Shown here: positions 9,825-22,200 of the stretch, piece by piece | How positions within the stretch are numbered: the stretch's first letter is position 1 | Layout: each line of letters starts with the position of its first letter | Assembly: GCA_025449115.1 (NCBI GenBank) | Contig: JAHLKC010000054.1 | Span: 62,001 to 126,000 of the forward strand | DNA from: Chytridium lagenaria | Lineage: Eukaryota > Chytridiomycota > Chytridiomycetes > Chytridiales > Chytridiaceae | Reading direction: 5' to 3' | Length of the DNA: 64,000 bases | The notes under the pieces: model-generated | Told to the model about the DNA's origin: nothing | The model's input: the letters and a program-made list of their open reading frames with translations, nothing else | The model's database searches: none | Translations under genes and position numbers: made by a program

Positions 9825-11256
9825 TTAAAAACACAAACATCCACCATCATTTCTATTCCCACGGCCTCCACGGCACACCGGCACCACCACAACCGAAGCA
9901 CGCCGTTTCTGCGATCGCTTCTGCGTCTTATGATACGCCGACCGTGTTTGAGGTTCCGGAGCGTCCGAGGTTGGTGTGAGCGGGGGGTACGGACGAGGTG
10001 ACGTGACAGAGGAGAGGGAGGTACCGCGAGGCCGTGTTGTTGGGGTACGGAGATGCATGAGAGCCATGAGGGCTGTTTGCTCTTCGGAGGCGGGTTGGGG
10101 AGTGTTGAGGTGATGGGGTTGAGAGAGTGGGTGGTGGTGGTTGTGGTGGGGGATGGTGATGGGAAAGGGAGCGTGATGGGGTATGGATGAAGGGGTTGTA
10201 TGGATGGAGGGTGTATGAGGAGGCGGGAGAGGGGTTTTATGGATCATGGAAGATGGTGGAGGAGGAGGGAGAGGTTGAGTGACAGAACGGGATGGTGGTT
10301 CCACGCCGTGTAATGTCCTGGGTTGATTTTTCTCCATGTCAGCTCGCGAAAAGTGGTAACCAGGTTCCTCCCTCTCATCCACTCTCATCTTTTTCCAATT
10401 CCACGACGGAAACCTCGCAGAAAGCGACGCCTGACAATCATCTCCATCCCCACCTCTCACCACCGCATCCATCGCCTCCTCCACTTTCCGTTCCCCAATT
10501 TCCTCCACAACAACCTCCTCCTCCTCCTTCTCCACACTCTCCGTCTTCTTCCTCGACGTCTGCCTTCGATTCTGAAACCACACTTGCACAGCCCGTAAAG
10601 TCATCCCGGTCGTCTCTGCAAGCTGCTGTCGTTCCGCAGACGTTGGGAGCGGGGTTTTTGTGAAAAAGGCTTCGAGGACGTCGAGTTCGTCTTTGGTGGT
10701 GCGACGACGTTTGCGACGACCGAGAACGTAGGGGCCCTGGTGTGATAAAGCGGAAGGGGGGGTTATGTTTTAGAGTGATTGGAGATTTTTGGTAAAAGTG
10801 TGGGACCAAGGGAATTTGGGGAACTTTGATGCTCTAAACGCCACAAATAGATGTTGCAGGACCCGACGGAGTGGTCTTTCTCTTTTTTTTCCTGCGGTCC
10901 ACCAACGCATCGATGTTCTTTGGGGTGCAAGGGCATACAAATGGATATGAAAAGGAAAAAGTGGGTGGTGCACTCACGTCTTTTGAAAACTGCACTGGAG
11001 ATGCAATGATCCATTTAAGGTTATCCGCTGCCTCTGGTTCCTTTCTAACCGGTTGCGGGGACCCGTGAGAAGATGAGGAGAGCGAGCGTGAGCGTTTCAT
11101 TGTGTTGTTGTCGATGGGATGTTGTGGAGGGAAGAAGGAGTTTTTGGATGCATAGTAGGGGGATTCTCTTGATGGAGAGGGTGTGGGAAGTGGGGTTGAG
11201 AAGGTTGATGTTGATGGGGTTGGGATGGAGTAGGGTGGGGGGAGTGGGGTCGTCAT
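9825..11256 (-). CDS. Homeodomain transcription factor 2, tandem paralogue
   Basis: Two exons, 10978-11256 and 9825-10736, are joined by a GTGAGT..CCAG intron. Exon one is Ser/Pro-rich (start MTTPLPPPYSIPTPS) and ends with NLKWIIASPVQFSKD, homologous to the TLKWITSSPQQF motif of gene 1. Exon two opens with GPYVLGRRKRRRTTKDELDV and carries the homeodomain through to VWFQNRRQTSRKK. Unlike gene 1, the homeodomain has no intron before helix 3. A long acidic, then Pro/His-rich tail follows. The intron before the GPY motif sits at the same codon in both genes, so they arose by tandem duplication. The Cys cluster of gene 1 is absent here. It is nuclear and DNA-binding by family; targets are unknown. 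Confidence 0.8.
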
Positions 11257-12420
11257 TGTCTGTGGGTGTGTTGATGGATGAGACGGAGTTGCGGAGGTGC
11301 GGTGTTCAAAAGTCCCACTGGTGTTTGTTGCTGTTTAATTTTCTTTTTTGTCCTTTGGAGAGGGCTTGCACCGCTTGAATGTTGGTGGATGGGTCTCAGC
11401 AACCACTTGATGCTGGCCTCAAACTGATAGAGTGGATAGATGTCGAAGGATGATGGATATGAGTATACAAGAAAGAAAAGACGGACTCGATGGAGACGAA
11501 ACAAAAGTGAAAGAAATATAAAAGAGAAATTAAACAAAGTTTTCCTAATGGGTAGCTACTTGATTAGTGATAGAGACATGGTCCTGAATGATGATTATTC
11601 AAAATGAAGGAAAAGAGGCACTGCCTAAATTAAATTAAATTAATTAAAATTAATCTAAGCAACAAATAGGAAAGAGTTATTATTAAATTAAATTAAATTA
11701 AATTAAATTCATGATTCAATTCAATTCAAAATAAAAAGGGACAATGGATGGATGTTACACACATTCATTCTCTTACTATTTCATTGGATGAATGAATTAT
11801 TATTCCATAAAAGGCTATTCATTATGAGTAAATTCATTTCCTTGTTGTCCAATCAGATTGAGCTTCCATTCAATTATTCTCCAATTGGGAATTGGGAATT
11901 GTCTAATATTCATTTAAATTAAATTAATTCCAATTTGGGGTGAAATTAAATTAAACATTTACACACCTCATTGGCTATTACTTCAAGGCTTTCAAAGGAA
12001 AACATAAAGACCACAGGTAAACCAAATACTCTAAACGTCTTTTTTAATGTCCAAAGGTTATGCCAAAAGCCATGTAATTAATATCGGGAAAATACGTTCC
12101 GCGCTACGAGACGGGTGATTGAATGTGAAATAAACAAAAACAAAAACGTAAAATAACCCTTTCATAAACATTTTTTTCTTTTGATAACATACTTACACGT
12201 TGGGAAGTGAACGCGCGAATAGCACGAGATTCAGCCACTAAAGTAATGACGCATCACCTCTGTTACGTATACCATCGAATGCAAAAAAAAAAAAAAAAGA
12301 AAAGGAACCAAAATAATGATGAAGTTTCAAAAAACTAAACCAGTGTCCCATATAAAATAAAACCCCATGTATATGTATTAAAAACTCTACAAAAAAATCC
12401 AAAAATCACAACCCCAATGT
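11257..12420. repeat. AT-rich intergenic region with TTAAA/AAATT simple repeats
   Basis: Runs of AAATT occur at about 11625-11652 and 11683-11709, with further TTAAATT words to 11960 and a long A-run at about 12283-12298. No gene is visible. The right part should hold the 3' flank of the Tim44/MBA1-like gene. Confidence 0.5.
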
Positions 12421-13724
12421 CTACCCCTCCTTCCCTCTTTTAATTACCCTCTTCACCACCCCTCTTCCCCACCTCCCCCCTCCCAGCCCAACCCTCACCC
12501 TCTCCCCCTCCTTCAAATACATCCCAACCTCATCCCCCCCCCTCCCATCAACACATTCACACTCATAGCAACAGGCCTCTCCTCCAAAGCCCCACCAAAA
12601 AATCCACATCCGCAATCCTCCAACACCACTTCAACCTCCACCCCCCCTCCACCTCCTCAAAAATCTCATCCCAAGGTGAAAAATGCGGACTCACAAACTC
12701 CATCTCCACACTCTCCCTCCGATCCCTCAACACCGGTATCCCCGTCTTCTCATCCACAACCGTCATCACCACCTTGGCATCAACACGACACCGAACCTTG
12801 ATATAACATCCATCGTCTTCCGCCGCTTTCAAGACACGCCGTTGATGCTGTTGTGACGTGAACCCCGCATCGTGACCAGGAATCATGAGCGTGAATAAAC
12901 CAAGCCACGATTGCGCCACATAGCCTTCAGGACAGGGTAAGGTCCATACGTGAAATACAACGACCGAACATGCACACTCGGCGTCGGCGACCCCTCCTCA
13001 ATCTCAATCCTCACACCCCGTTGCACCTCCTTCAACGCATTCGCCCCATCCGCAAACCTCCCAGCAACCCGTTTCATCATAACGTTCATCAACGCGTCCA
13101 TATCCCGGGATCTCACGGGATCAGACAAGACGGCGCAAAAGGCTTTAAAGACGGCGATGGCGTCGCGATGGAAATCGTGAGGGAATTCGTAGGCGGGATC
13201 GTGGAGGGCTTTTTTGGCTCGTGCTGTACCGAGGTGGAGGAGGTGTCGTTGTTTGAGGGCTGACCAGAATGTGGGGATGGTGGTGGTGTTGAGGGGGGTT
13301 CGTTGAGGTATTGTGGGCGAGGGGGTTGGGTGCTTAGGAGCCAGGGGTAGCTGGAGAGAAGGGATTCGGCTTGGTTTGTTTTTTGGAGGTGGGGTTGGGG
13401 TTGGCGAGGGGAGGGGAGGAAGGATTCGAAGAGAGAGAAACGTTTTTTGGGAGGTTTTGAGGGGTTGGGGTGTTGGTTTGGATGGAGTTAGGGGGTGTTT
13501 TCGGTTGACGGTTTCGTTGTCTCGTTGGATGGTTGATGTAAAGGTGAAGGTTGGGAAGTGGATTTTGTCTTTGACGATGAATGGACGAGACGACAAGAGT
13601 CCGATGCTGTCCGTCGACATGTTGTTTGAGACGGGTGAATGCGTTGCGATGATGATGAGGGGGTGAATGTTATCAGTGAAGCGCGGATGGGCCGTGTGGA
13701 TGACGTGCGTATAGGGAAACGCAT
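12421..13724 (-). CDS. Tim44/MBA1-like mitochondrial protein (frame interrupted)
   Basis: The likely start is ATG 13724, opening an Arg/Ser-rich leader (MRFPIRTSSTRPIRASLITF) that looks like a mitochondrial presequence. The frame slips in a C-run near 13490. A Pro-rich linker follows and then a folded region: KQRHLLHLGTARAKKALHD, HDFHRDAIAVFKAFCAVL, LKEVQRGVRIEIEEG, YFTYGPYP. At about 12905 one base is missing and the next frame continues EGYVAQSWLGLFTLM, then VDAKVVMTVVDEKTGIPVLR. The pattern of a presequence, a helical region and a beta-rich module with RRESVEMEF resembles Tim44-like domain proteins (MBA1/mL45), which tether ribosomes to the inner membrane. That assignment is inference. The C-terminus is unclear: one frame stops at 12563, another continues to 12421. 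Confidence 0.5.
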
Positions 13725-14410
13725 GATGAATGAGGGGGGGTATAGATGGGATGGGCTTTTTTTTTCCTTTTTCGGTTTTTTTTTCTTAACCAATGAAGTG
13801 GTACAAGGGAGGTATCGCAGGAGACGCTTTCCTGATTCTCATAAAATACATAAATTTGATCGTGAGTTAGGTACATCCGCAATATCAAAGAACATTGATC
13901 TATTCCCAGTGTTTTTAAAGTGAAATCCCATGCACTTTAAATCCTGCGCTATTATTAATACCATCACTATGAGAAGAAAGCAATACACATAAAGAGGTCC
14001 TCCCTAAAAAAACCAAAACACGCTGACCAACACCAACAAATCATCATTACACCCCACCCCTCAAACTAGCTTTCAAAACAAAAAATAAAACCAAATCACA
14101 ATACAAAGAGGTTCTCCCAGAAAAATAACACACGATACCAACAATTATGCCACAAAAAAACACCTCGACCAGAGTTGAAACAAGAGGTCTCTCATGGATC
14201 AAAAAGATAATACAAGGGTAAGGGTTTTCCTCAGAGCAACAACAAACGACGATACAAACACGTCCAAGTTTTGATGCAATGCAGAAAATATGGAACAAGT
14301 ATGAAAAAAAGAGTATATACAGGCATACGCCATGTGACAAAAAGAGGGGGGGGGGGGGGGGAGGTAGGGAATGAACAAACAAAAAAAATGGGTGCCGACA
14401 TCGCATGATA
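13725..14410. other. Intergenic with poly-G tract
   Basis: It lies between the head of the Tim44-like gene and the tail of the F-box gene. It contains a G16 run at 14346-14361. The 130-codon open frame on the minus strand here is Phe/Leu/Cys-rich and looks like chance. Confidence 0.4.
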
Positions 14411-16221
14411 TTATCGTACAGGCACCAACTCAAACGCATCCCACTCCAACCTCACCAACTCCACCTCCCCCCCCAACTCCTCCTTCCCCAACCCATCCCC
14501 AAATCCACCTTACACCCTTTCCTCAACCGACTCCCCGCCCCCCCAAAGCCTCTCCAACCCCCCTCCCCCCCTCATCCTCACCCTCAAAGCCCCCAACCTC
14601 CCCCCTGTCTCGCGGTCCACCTCAAGGCCGCCTCAGAAAGCGTCACGGCGCCACCACCAATACTCAAATTCCTCAACAGCAGACACCGCGAGAGACACAC
14701 CATGAGGGTGCGTTCTGTGACGGAGCCTGGGAGTTGGAGGGACTCCATGTGGGGGTGGGTGAGGATGAGGGTGAGGAGGGAGGAGTCGGAGGGACGGGTG
14801 CCGGGGTGGAGGAGGAGGGAGCGGAGGTGGGACAGTGGTGGGAGAGGGAGAGGATGGAGGCGTCGGTGATGTCGTCGTAGGTGACGACGAGGAGGGAGAG
14901 GTGTTGGAGGTTGAGGCAGGTGCGGGCGAGGGTGACGACGATGGCGTCGTTGACGTCTATGGTTGTAGTCAAAGGATTTATATTCATGGTGATATGTAGG
15001 TGAGCAAGGATAGATGATTGCCGTGTGAAAAAAGAAACTGTAAAGTGATAACTCACCTGAATAATATGAAAAACGAAACAGTGGTCAGATCTCGCCACGC
15101 CGAAAACAAGGTTGACATGGACGCAAAAGACGAGAAGGGTTGAAACTGTCCAACCATCATCAACTCTTTCACATTCTTACATCTCGTTGCCAATTTCCAC
15201 GCCTCCTCTTCTTCATTCACCGAAGACCTTTTCACATTTTAAACAAAAAAGAATTACATGGGCTACTTACCACCCGAAATCCCCAAACGTGATGGACCGC
15301 ATCTTTGGACCAAGCGCGGACCCCAACACATCACTCAACACAGATCCAGGCAGAAAACAGTGTTCACACGCCGATCCACAAGTTGACGTTGACAGATCCT
15401 CAATGCCCTGGACGACGCTCAGACTCCCATTCCCATACGCCGATTCCGCGAGTCTCCTCGCCATCTCTGATCCATGCTGCGGGGCATGACATTGGGACAC
15501 TTCGAGACGTCGAAGCTGTGGTGATCGATGCGTTGAATGGGCGAATGTGGAGATGGAGGAGAGGAGGGCGAGGATGAAGGCGAGGTCGACGGATCGAGTT
15601 TGAGGGTGGTGAGGATGGGTAGGCGGGAAAAGAGGTCTATCATGTTGCAGGATTGGGTGGGGGGAACAGAGACGGCGCCAGAGGGGAGTTTGTGCGGGGT
15701 AGCACCGTCGTTTGTGCGGATGGTGTGTTTGATGTGGGTGGCATTGAGGTTCTCAAAGGGCCTCAAGTGTCCTGAAAAGGAAGAGTCAAACCATTTATCG
15801 GTAGCATGAGGCGGCATAAAAGATAATCCAGTAAGGTCCAGTTCTCGAATAAACACCCAATCGTTCTCCAAGACCATAACAGGTCCCATACCGGCATGAC
15901 CGAAAAACTGGTTGAGACGATGAAGGTTTCTGGATGCTTTTCGGCGACCCTCTTATCTTCTGCGGCGGCTTTTAGGGATTCAGAGGAGCGTCGATGGAGG
16001 AGGTGGAAGGGGGCGACTGTTTGGGTTCAGCGTGCTTGTAGAGGGAAAAGTGAACAGAGGACATGAGGGATGGAGCCGGTGACTCTGTTCCATTGACGAG
16101 AGACGAGACGGAGGATGGCGATGGAATGACGATCGAGCCATGGAAGGAGTGAGTGAATAAAGTCATCGGGGATATTGTTATGTTGTTGTAGCTGTTGCTG
16201 ATGATGCAGACGCACAGTCAT
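14411..16221 (-). CDS. F-box and leucine-rich-repeat protein (frames interrupted)
   Basis: From ATG 16221 a short Gln-rich head leads into an F-box: NIPDDFIHSLLPWLDRHSIA then LRLVSRQWNRVT. Coding then changes frame several times. FFGHAGMGPVMVLENDWVF and IRELDLTGLSF lie at about 15830-15930, a leucine-rich part LRRLEVSQCHAP at about 15490-15520, and an exon with LATRCKNVKELMMVGQF at about 15140-15210. After an intron near 15060 come CLNLQHLSLLVVTYDD and, one base out, HLRSLLLHPG and LTHPHMESLQLPGSV. The last readable segment ends LEWDAFELVPVR with TAA at 14411-14413. The layout fits an SCF ubiquitin-ligase substrate receptor, with the F-box binding Skp1 and the LRRs the substrate. At least four slips are needed, several at C-runs. 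Exon borders are approximate. Confidence 0.6.
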
Positions 16222-17449
16222 TCTGTAGTGTTTTTCGTTAACAAGGTAATAGGGAATGATGATGAGGATATAATTAATTTGAGAGATGAGGAGGATACCT
16301 ATTAGGTAGGTATGCAGGTAGAGTAGGCTTCTGTATTAGATAAACAACAAAAGATAATAAATGTCTCTGTTCTTGTGCCACTCACTGCTCACTGCTCACT
16401 GCTCACTCATCATATTATTATTATTAATGAATTATGAATTTAATAATTTGAACCCGATTTTATCGATGGCTCAAAAGCCAATAATCATCAGTGATCAGTC
16501 GATCTGTTATTAAATATTGTATTTAGTATTTTATGGAAAGTATTTAATTACATTAATAAGTCTATTAGAAATAGAGGTAATGTATATGAATAATATTAGC
16601 TTAGATTACATAGTTATTAATAATGAAAGATATGATTGTGATGATGATGGTGGCAGCAATGCATGTATGGAGGAGGAGTATTCATCTGTTGTTGATGATG
16701 AGTTACTTGAGGGCAGAGAGCGTCAATGAGGAAGCTGGAAGGCAGATGCATATGTATGGTCATTCCCGTTGCAAGATGGCACAGCAAGTAAAGAGGAGAA
16801 TGCGTTGATTTAGGCTTCATCGGTCGCTTAAAATTTATCGATTTCTGAGCTTCTGTCCTCGACACCTTGTTTAATATTGCATGACGGCAGTATGAATCAT
16901 TAATGAGGACATGGCGAAAGGCACCTTCAACTAGGTCTGATTTGAACAATAAAGGAATACCAGTTGGTTACTGCCCTCATAAAATGCCTAAAAATGTTGC
17001 AGGGATACGAACACTTATGACGTGTAACTACATCCATCCATATGTCTGCGTTGCTCCTTTCTTTCCGAAAAGAACAAAGTACGAGCCTTGACTAATTGTT
17101 AGACGAGACCGGTGTTCCATTCCAGCCAGAAAGGTCAAAGACCAGTTGAGCATCTGTTCCAAGCCTCCTGTAAGACTGTCATTGCTCATGTTCGCCAGGT
17201 GAAAGCATGGTGAACGACGCAGTCTTTGCGCGGGTTTTGCTTTGGTCCCCAAATCTTGCTACTTTGAGGCCTTCTTTGTCAGTTCCCTTCCTAATCCGTC
17301 CAACGTAAAACTGTACTCCGGACTCCAAATGTTGACCCAACAAGACCTGCTCGTTTCCGTGTATTGCATACTGCCAAACCATCAATGGAGAAGCGAAATT
17401 TTCAGTGTTGGACAAAGCAAGAAAAGAAGTGAAGCTCATCTCTGGCACC
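16222..17449. other. Intergenic; uncertain minus-strand ORFs near 17030-17490
   Basis: It begins as AT-rich spacer with a triple CACTGCT repeat at about 16380-16402. On the minus strand 17179-17490 is open for 103 codons with protein-like composition (HLESGVQFYVGRIRKGTD) and a neighbouring frame runs to 17028. They overlap the head of AIM24 on the other strand and match nothing I know, so no gene is called. Confidence 0.3.
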
Positions 17450-19132
17450 ATGCGACCCACATTCCGCTCCCTCACACCATCACATACCACCCGAGGATTC
17501 GCCGGATTCGCCTACAACACACCCAATCCATCACACCTCCACCCTTCATCTTCAGCCGCATCAAACCATGTGGAAGGCATTGCAACGATCCAAAGATCAA
17601 GACCTGCGATTTGACGGCTGGATTGAAGAGCAAGGTGGTTTCAGAGCCTGGAAGTGTGGAGGCACATAGAGGGATGCATGTGGCTGCAGGTGGGTGAAAT
17701 ATGTTAGTGGTGGGTGCTATATCAGCATGCACCCCCTTTTTTTTGTAGTATCGCCTTATATGTTTGAAATGGGTTTTAATGTTATTCACAGGCTTTAGCA
17801 GCAGTGCAATGTGGCAAAAGAAGCCTATTTACGAAGACCCAGAACTCGAGGTTGTGAACGCGGGATTAGGTATGCGGTTACTTTTCAATCGATCCATACT
17901 GAAACATCATGTAAACAGGATCTGTCTTGGTCGCTCGTCTTCCCCAACCTCCCGATTCGTGTCTGACGTCGGTAAAGTTATCGGAACCTCATCAACGGTG
18001 AGATATGCCAGAATCTAGATATTCTATTCACCTTTAAATACACAATACTAACAAATTACTAAGGTCGACAGACGGCTCACCGCGCATGGTGGCATTTCAA
18101 ACGCGCTTTCCCGTCGTCTAACCGGCTCTAACGCGCTCCTTCAACAGTTCTGGACTGCGGCTGAATCAGGGGATGTCATTCTCGCACCAAAAAGACCGGG
18201 GGATATTGCTGTGTTGAAGTTAGATGGATCGTCAGAGTATTATGTGAGGCGGTCTGGATTTCTTGCGGCTACTGAGAGGTGAATTTGACAGCGTCTATTA
18301 AAGGGATGGGGCTGGTGAGTCTACTTTCGTTCCATTGAATTCAACGTTACTTTAATGTGCGTGCTTTGTTAACGCGTTGTATATTGCGCCGTGTCTGGCT
18401 TTTTTTTTGATAAAAGGTGAGCAAAGGCATCTTCACCTACAGAACTCTGGCATCGGAACCCTCGCCATCACAGGATACGGTGGTCTCTACCGTCTCGTTC
18501 TCGCCCCAACGAAGAATACCTTGTTCCCCCGAACATCTGGTCGCCTGGGATGCAGCGATCGACCCCTCCCCTGAACTCAAAGATGTGGACCTCCACCGAA
18601 ACACCAACCCCGTCCCCTGCAACAGCCACGCCTACACTAAAGCTGCGGAAACGGCTGCGTCAAAGGCGTTGGAGGTGGCGTCGAAAGTGGGATGGAGCGT
18701 TTTGAGGTGGATTGGATGGGTGGGGAAGGTGTGGTTTGGAGGGGAGGGAAAGCGGTGGCTGGGGATAAGGTAATTGCGATTCTTTTTTCTTTTTTTTGGT
18801 GATTGTGGGTTGACTGTTGATGTGGGTTATAGGGTTGTATCGGTTGCGGGGACCTGGAGAGTTCTATATTGCGTCGAGGCTTGAGCCCTCATTTGCATGG
18901 TTTAGAGAGTAAGTTTTTTCTCCATTCCATGTGTTTTTGAATACTCACGATGTTTTATTTCAGTATACGTTTGGGAGGAAGAAAGACGTCTAAGCTCTAT
19001 CGCCGATTGAAGAATAAAAAGCAATGTTGCTTTAAGTTTCAGACTCTTACATTGGTCGCATCTCTATCTGGACGGATGATCCGACAGGCAATTGTCAGTC
19101 CAAAATGTTGGTTAGTATTGATGGAAAAGTGA
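17450..19132 (+). CDS. AIM24: AIM24-like mitochondrial protein, multi-exon
   Basis: ATG 17450 opens a Ser/Thr/Arg-rich leader (MRPTFRSLTPSHTTRGF) suitable for mitochondrial import. Later exons carry the family pattern: KVVSEPGSVEAHRGMHVAAG joined to GFSSSAMWQKKP, then SVLVARLPQ, RRLTGSNALLQQFW, GDVILAPKRPGDIAVLKLDG and SEYYVRRSGFLAA, then KGIFTYR, GTLAITGYGGLYRLVLAP, PEHLVAWDAAIDP and finally LYRLRGPGEFYIASRLEPSF. AIM24 proteins have a beta-rich fold on the matrix side of the inner membrane and support MICOS/cristae integrity. Introns use GTGGGT, GTATGC, GTGAGA, GTGAAT and GTAAGT donors. Between 18440 and 18560 three single-base losses are needed to keep the domain in one frame. The 3' end is uncertain (18910 to 19132). 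Confidence 0.65.
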
Positions 19133-19280
19133 CAATTCCACGCATAACAATAAAGAAGCCGCTTTGATCTCCGCAATTAAGCCTCACATCAACACAACTT
19201 GGGCTGTCGCTGCTAAGACTCGAGAGGAAGGAGTGAGGACGGAATACACCCTGATCGTTAGAAGCTTGGAATCAGGATGA
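19035..19280 (+). CDS. Possible extra exon(s): AIM24 tail or a small separate gene
   Basis: After a TTTCAG at about 19040 the frame reads DSYIGRISIWTDDPTGNCQS, and after one base slip near 19130 continues NNKEAALISAIKPHINTTW and VRTEYTLIVRSLESG to TGA at 19278-19280. The composition is protein-like. It may be the last exon of AIM24 or the end of an unrelated gene. Its stop overlaps the start codon of the kinase gene as ATGA, unusual for eukaryotic neighbours. Family not recognised. Confidence 0.3.
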
Positions 19281-22200
19281 AAGAGAAAGGAAAAGGGTGG
19301 AAGGATCGATATCAAATTACTCTATTGGGAGTTGCATTGGCGTTGGACAGTTTGGAAAGGTTGGGGTTTTCCTAGTTTTACTCTACATCCTGACGGGATG
19401 CAAAAGCTTTCAATAACGATACTTACTGCAACAAGCCTTGATACCTCTCATGATCGCTAATCTCTTCTCCTCCATAGGTCTACCGCGCAGTCCACCTCCC
19501 AACCTCCAACCCCGTCGCCCTAAAACTCATCCCCCTCCTCACCCGCACAAGAGAAGACCTCATAGCCCTCCGCGCGAAATCAAAAGCCACCGTAAACTCC
19601 ACCACCCCAACATCATCCGCTGCATCGATTGCTTCCAATCCCGACCTCCACCCACCCCCGAGGTGGCGGTGGTGACGAGTTATGTGTGAAGGGGATCTGA
19701 TGACGGCGTTGAAATTGGGGGGACGGTTTGATGATGAACGGGTGTGGAAGGTGGCGAAAGGGATGGTGGGGGCTTTGGAGTATTTGCATTGTGAACAGAG
19801 GATTATTCATAGGGATTTGAAGTTGCAGGTTTGTGGATTTCCACGGAGGTCTTGGTTTTATTTACTTCATTATATTAGAATATACTGCTGGGAGATGATG
19901 GCGAACCCAAGATATGCGATTTTGGATTCTCGAATAAAGTGACGGACGAGAACCTTGTTATGAAATCCGTCAAAGGTACGCCTATCTACATGGCACCCGA
20001 GATCATTGAAGAACGACCCTACAACCATAAAGTCGATATATGGGCATTAGGCATCATTCTCTACGAGGTAAAAACCCCCCGCTTATATCCCTAACAATCT
20101 CAAAGTTACATTCCGGTCAACCCCCCTTTTTCACCACAAACATCTTCACACTTATCGAATTAATCCTCAACTCGCCTCTATCATTCCCGAAAGACATGAA
20201 ACAGGATCTTTCGGAATTCATTGGCGCGTTGTTACAAAAAAATCCGGAGAACAGGATAGACTGGCCGGACCTCGGTGTACATCCTTATCTGAGTACACCG
20301 AGACGAGTGGAGGAGGTGGAGGAGGAGGCAAGACCTGATTCTGGTATTGATATGATGGGGAAACCGACTATAGAAGATGGATTAAAATTGCCGCCCGTTG
20401 TACATCAGTCGAGTCAAAGACCGAGGTCTGTACCGTTTACGGTGGAAAGAGAGGCTAGGAATAATGTTGCCGCGTCTCTTCCCGTTCTCAACATATCAAA
20501 ACAACAACCTGCAACAGACTCCCCTGATAAAAACATTCAATCTACCTCGAAAGAAGTTCCGACGTCTCCACCCACACTAAAACCCCTCACACTCCAAATA
20601 CTCGTCGACTCAAACGCCCGCCGCAGCTCCATTCCCCATCCCCCTCCCAAGATCCCCCAAAGCCGTCACCATCAACCCACCTCCTAAATTCACCCACAGA
20701 TCCCTGGATCCAACTAATCACAACCTGCTCCAACCCCACCACCCTCACGACCCTCTGCAGCACCCCCGAAACCGCCACAACCCTCATCACGACCGCAACA
20801 TCCCTCCCTCCCACATCGCCAACCCTTCAAATCCATCAAACAACATCCCTCCTCACACACGCCTGCGGTGTACTCGGTGCAGGCGTGCTTCCCTGCAAAG
20901 ACGCGGTCACAAAGTTGATGACGATGTCTGTGATATGGTTGGTGGATGCTGTGATGGCTGCGATGGCGCCAGTGATGTCGCCTGTGCGGGGTGGGAAAAA
21001 GGGTGGAGGGTTGGAGGCTGGAGGGGAAATCGACGTTATCGCTTTATGCGTTGAAGGGGTGACTGAAGTTTTAAAGGCAGCGAGATCATTTGATGCGCTA
21101 TCGGCGTCCAAGTTGAATGAGGGAGATGTGTTATCTGTTGTCAATGTTGTGGTTGAGAGGTTGGTCCCTTTGCTCCCTCGATTGTTGCGACGAAGGGGAG
21201 GGGGGAGAAAAGAAACAGAGGATGAGGGTGTTGAGGATAAGGATATACGTGTCGTTGTATTGGATTGTCTTTTAGAGGTAGCACAGGTTATGGCTCTCAC
21301 AGATGCACCAGATGTATGTCGATGTTTGAAGGCGTTGTTAGACGTTCCGTTGTTGGATGCGGTGGTGGGATTGTTTGGGATAGGGGTACAGGATTCACCC
21401 ATGACATTAGATCAAGAAGGGCACGTGGAATGTGATGAAACGTTTGTATTGATACGGCAACGCGCAATCGAAGTAGTGTGTATGATAATCAACTTGAAAT
21501 CTCCGTCATCTACAACAATCAGTACAAAAATCGACCTCTCCCTTCGCGAGACCAAAATTCTCCTCCTCAACACCCTCACCCACTCCATCTCCTCTAACCC
21601 CACCGCCGGGGCAGGAATCCTCACCGCGATTCTCTCAACATGCACAACCCCAACTCAACCCTTTTCCCCACACCCCTTCACGCTCCTCCACATCCTCACC
21701 CACTGGTCCCCCGCAACCGTCTCCACCATCCTCAAAGACCGATGGTGGCTCACCATCCGCTGGCTCCTCCGCACGTCCCGCCGCAAAGAACGGACCGTGA
21801 AAGACCGTGGCATCGCTGCGTTGTTAGCAGCCGTGTTGATGCCAGTGAGGGATCCTGGACCCATGTGTGGGAAGGGAACGCCGGGTATAGCTAAATCGGT
21901 GGAGAAGACGTTGAAGGAGGTTATGGGAGATGTTGGGATGGTGAATGAAGGGGGAGGGTGTTGATGGGGGCGGTGTTTGAGTTGGTGGCGCAAATGCCGA
22001 GACCGGTTGTTCAGAGATGGTTTGATGGTGTTGTTTCTAGGGATGTTGTTGTGGGGTTTGTGAAGGATGCTGTGGACGAAATGCAACCCTTGCCTAACTG
22101 TGTTGCAATGTCACCGATTCATGGCGTCGCGACCATTTTGTTGAAACTGGCGACATCTGAAACTCCCGATGAAGCTGTGCTGGGTCTATTGGTCGATATA

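Noticed and set aside
14047..14439. 130-codon minus-strand ORF
   Set aside because: Phe/Cys/Leu-rich composition, crosses a G16 run and lies in the 3' flank of the F-box gene; no domain.
17028..17490. Minus-strand gene overlapping the AIM24 start
   Set aside because: Composition is protein-like but there is no start, splice partner or family, and the plus-strand gene is much better supported.
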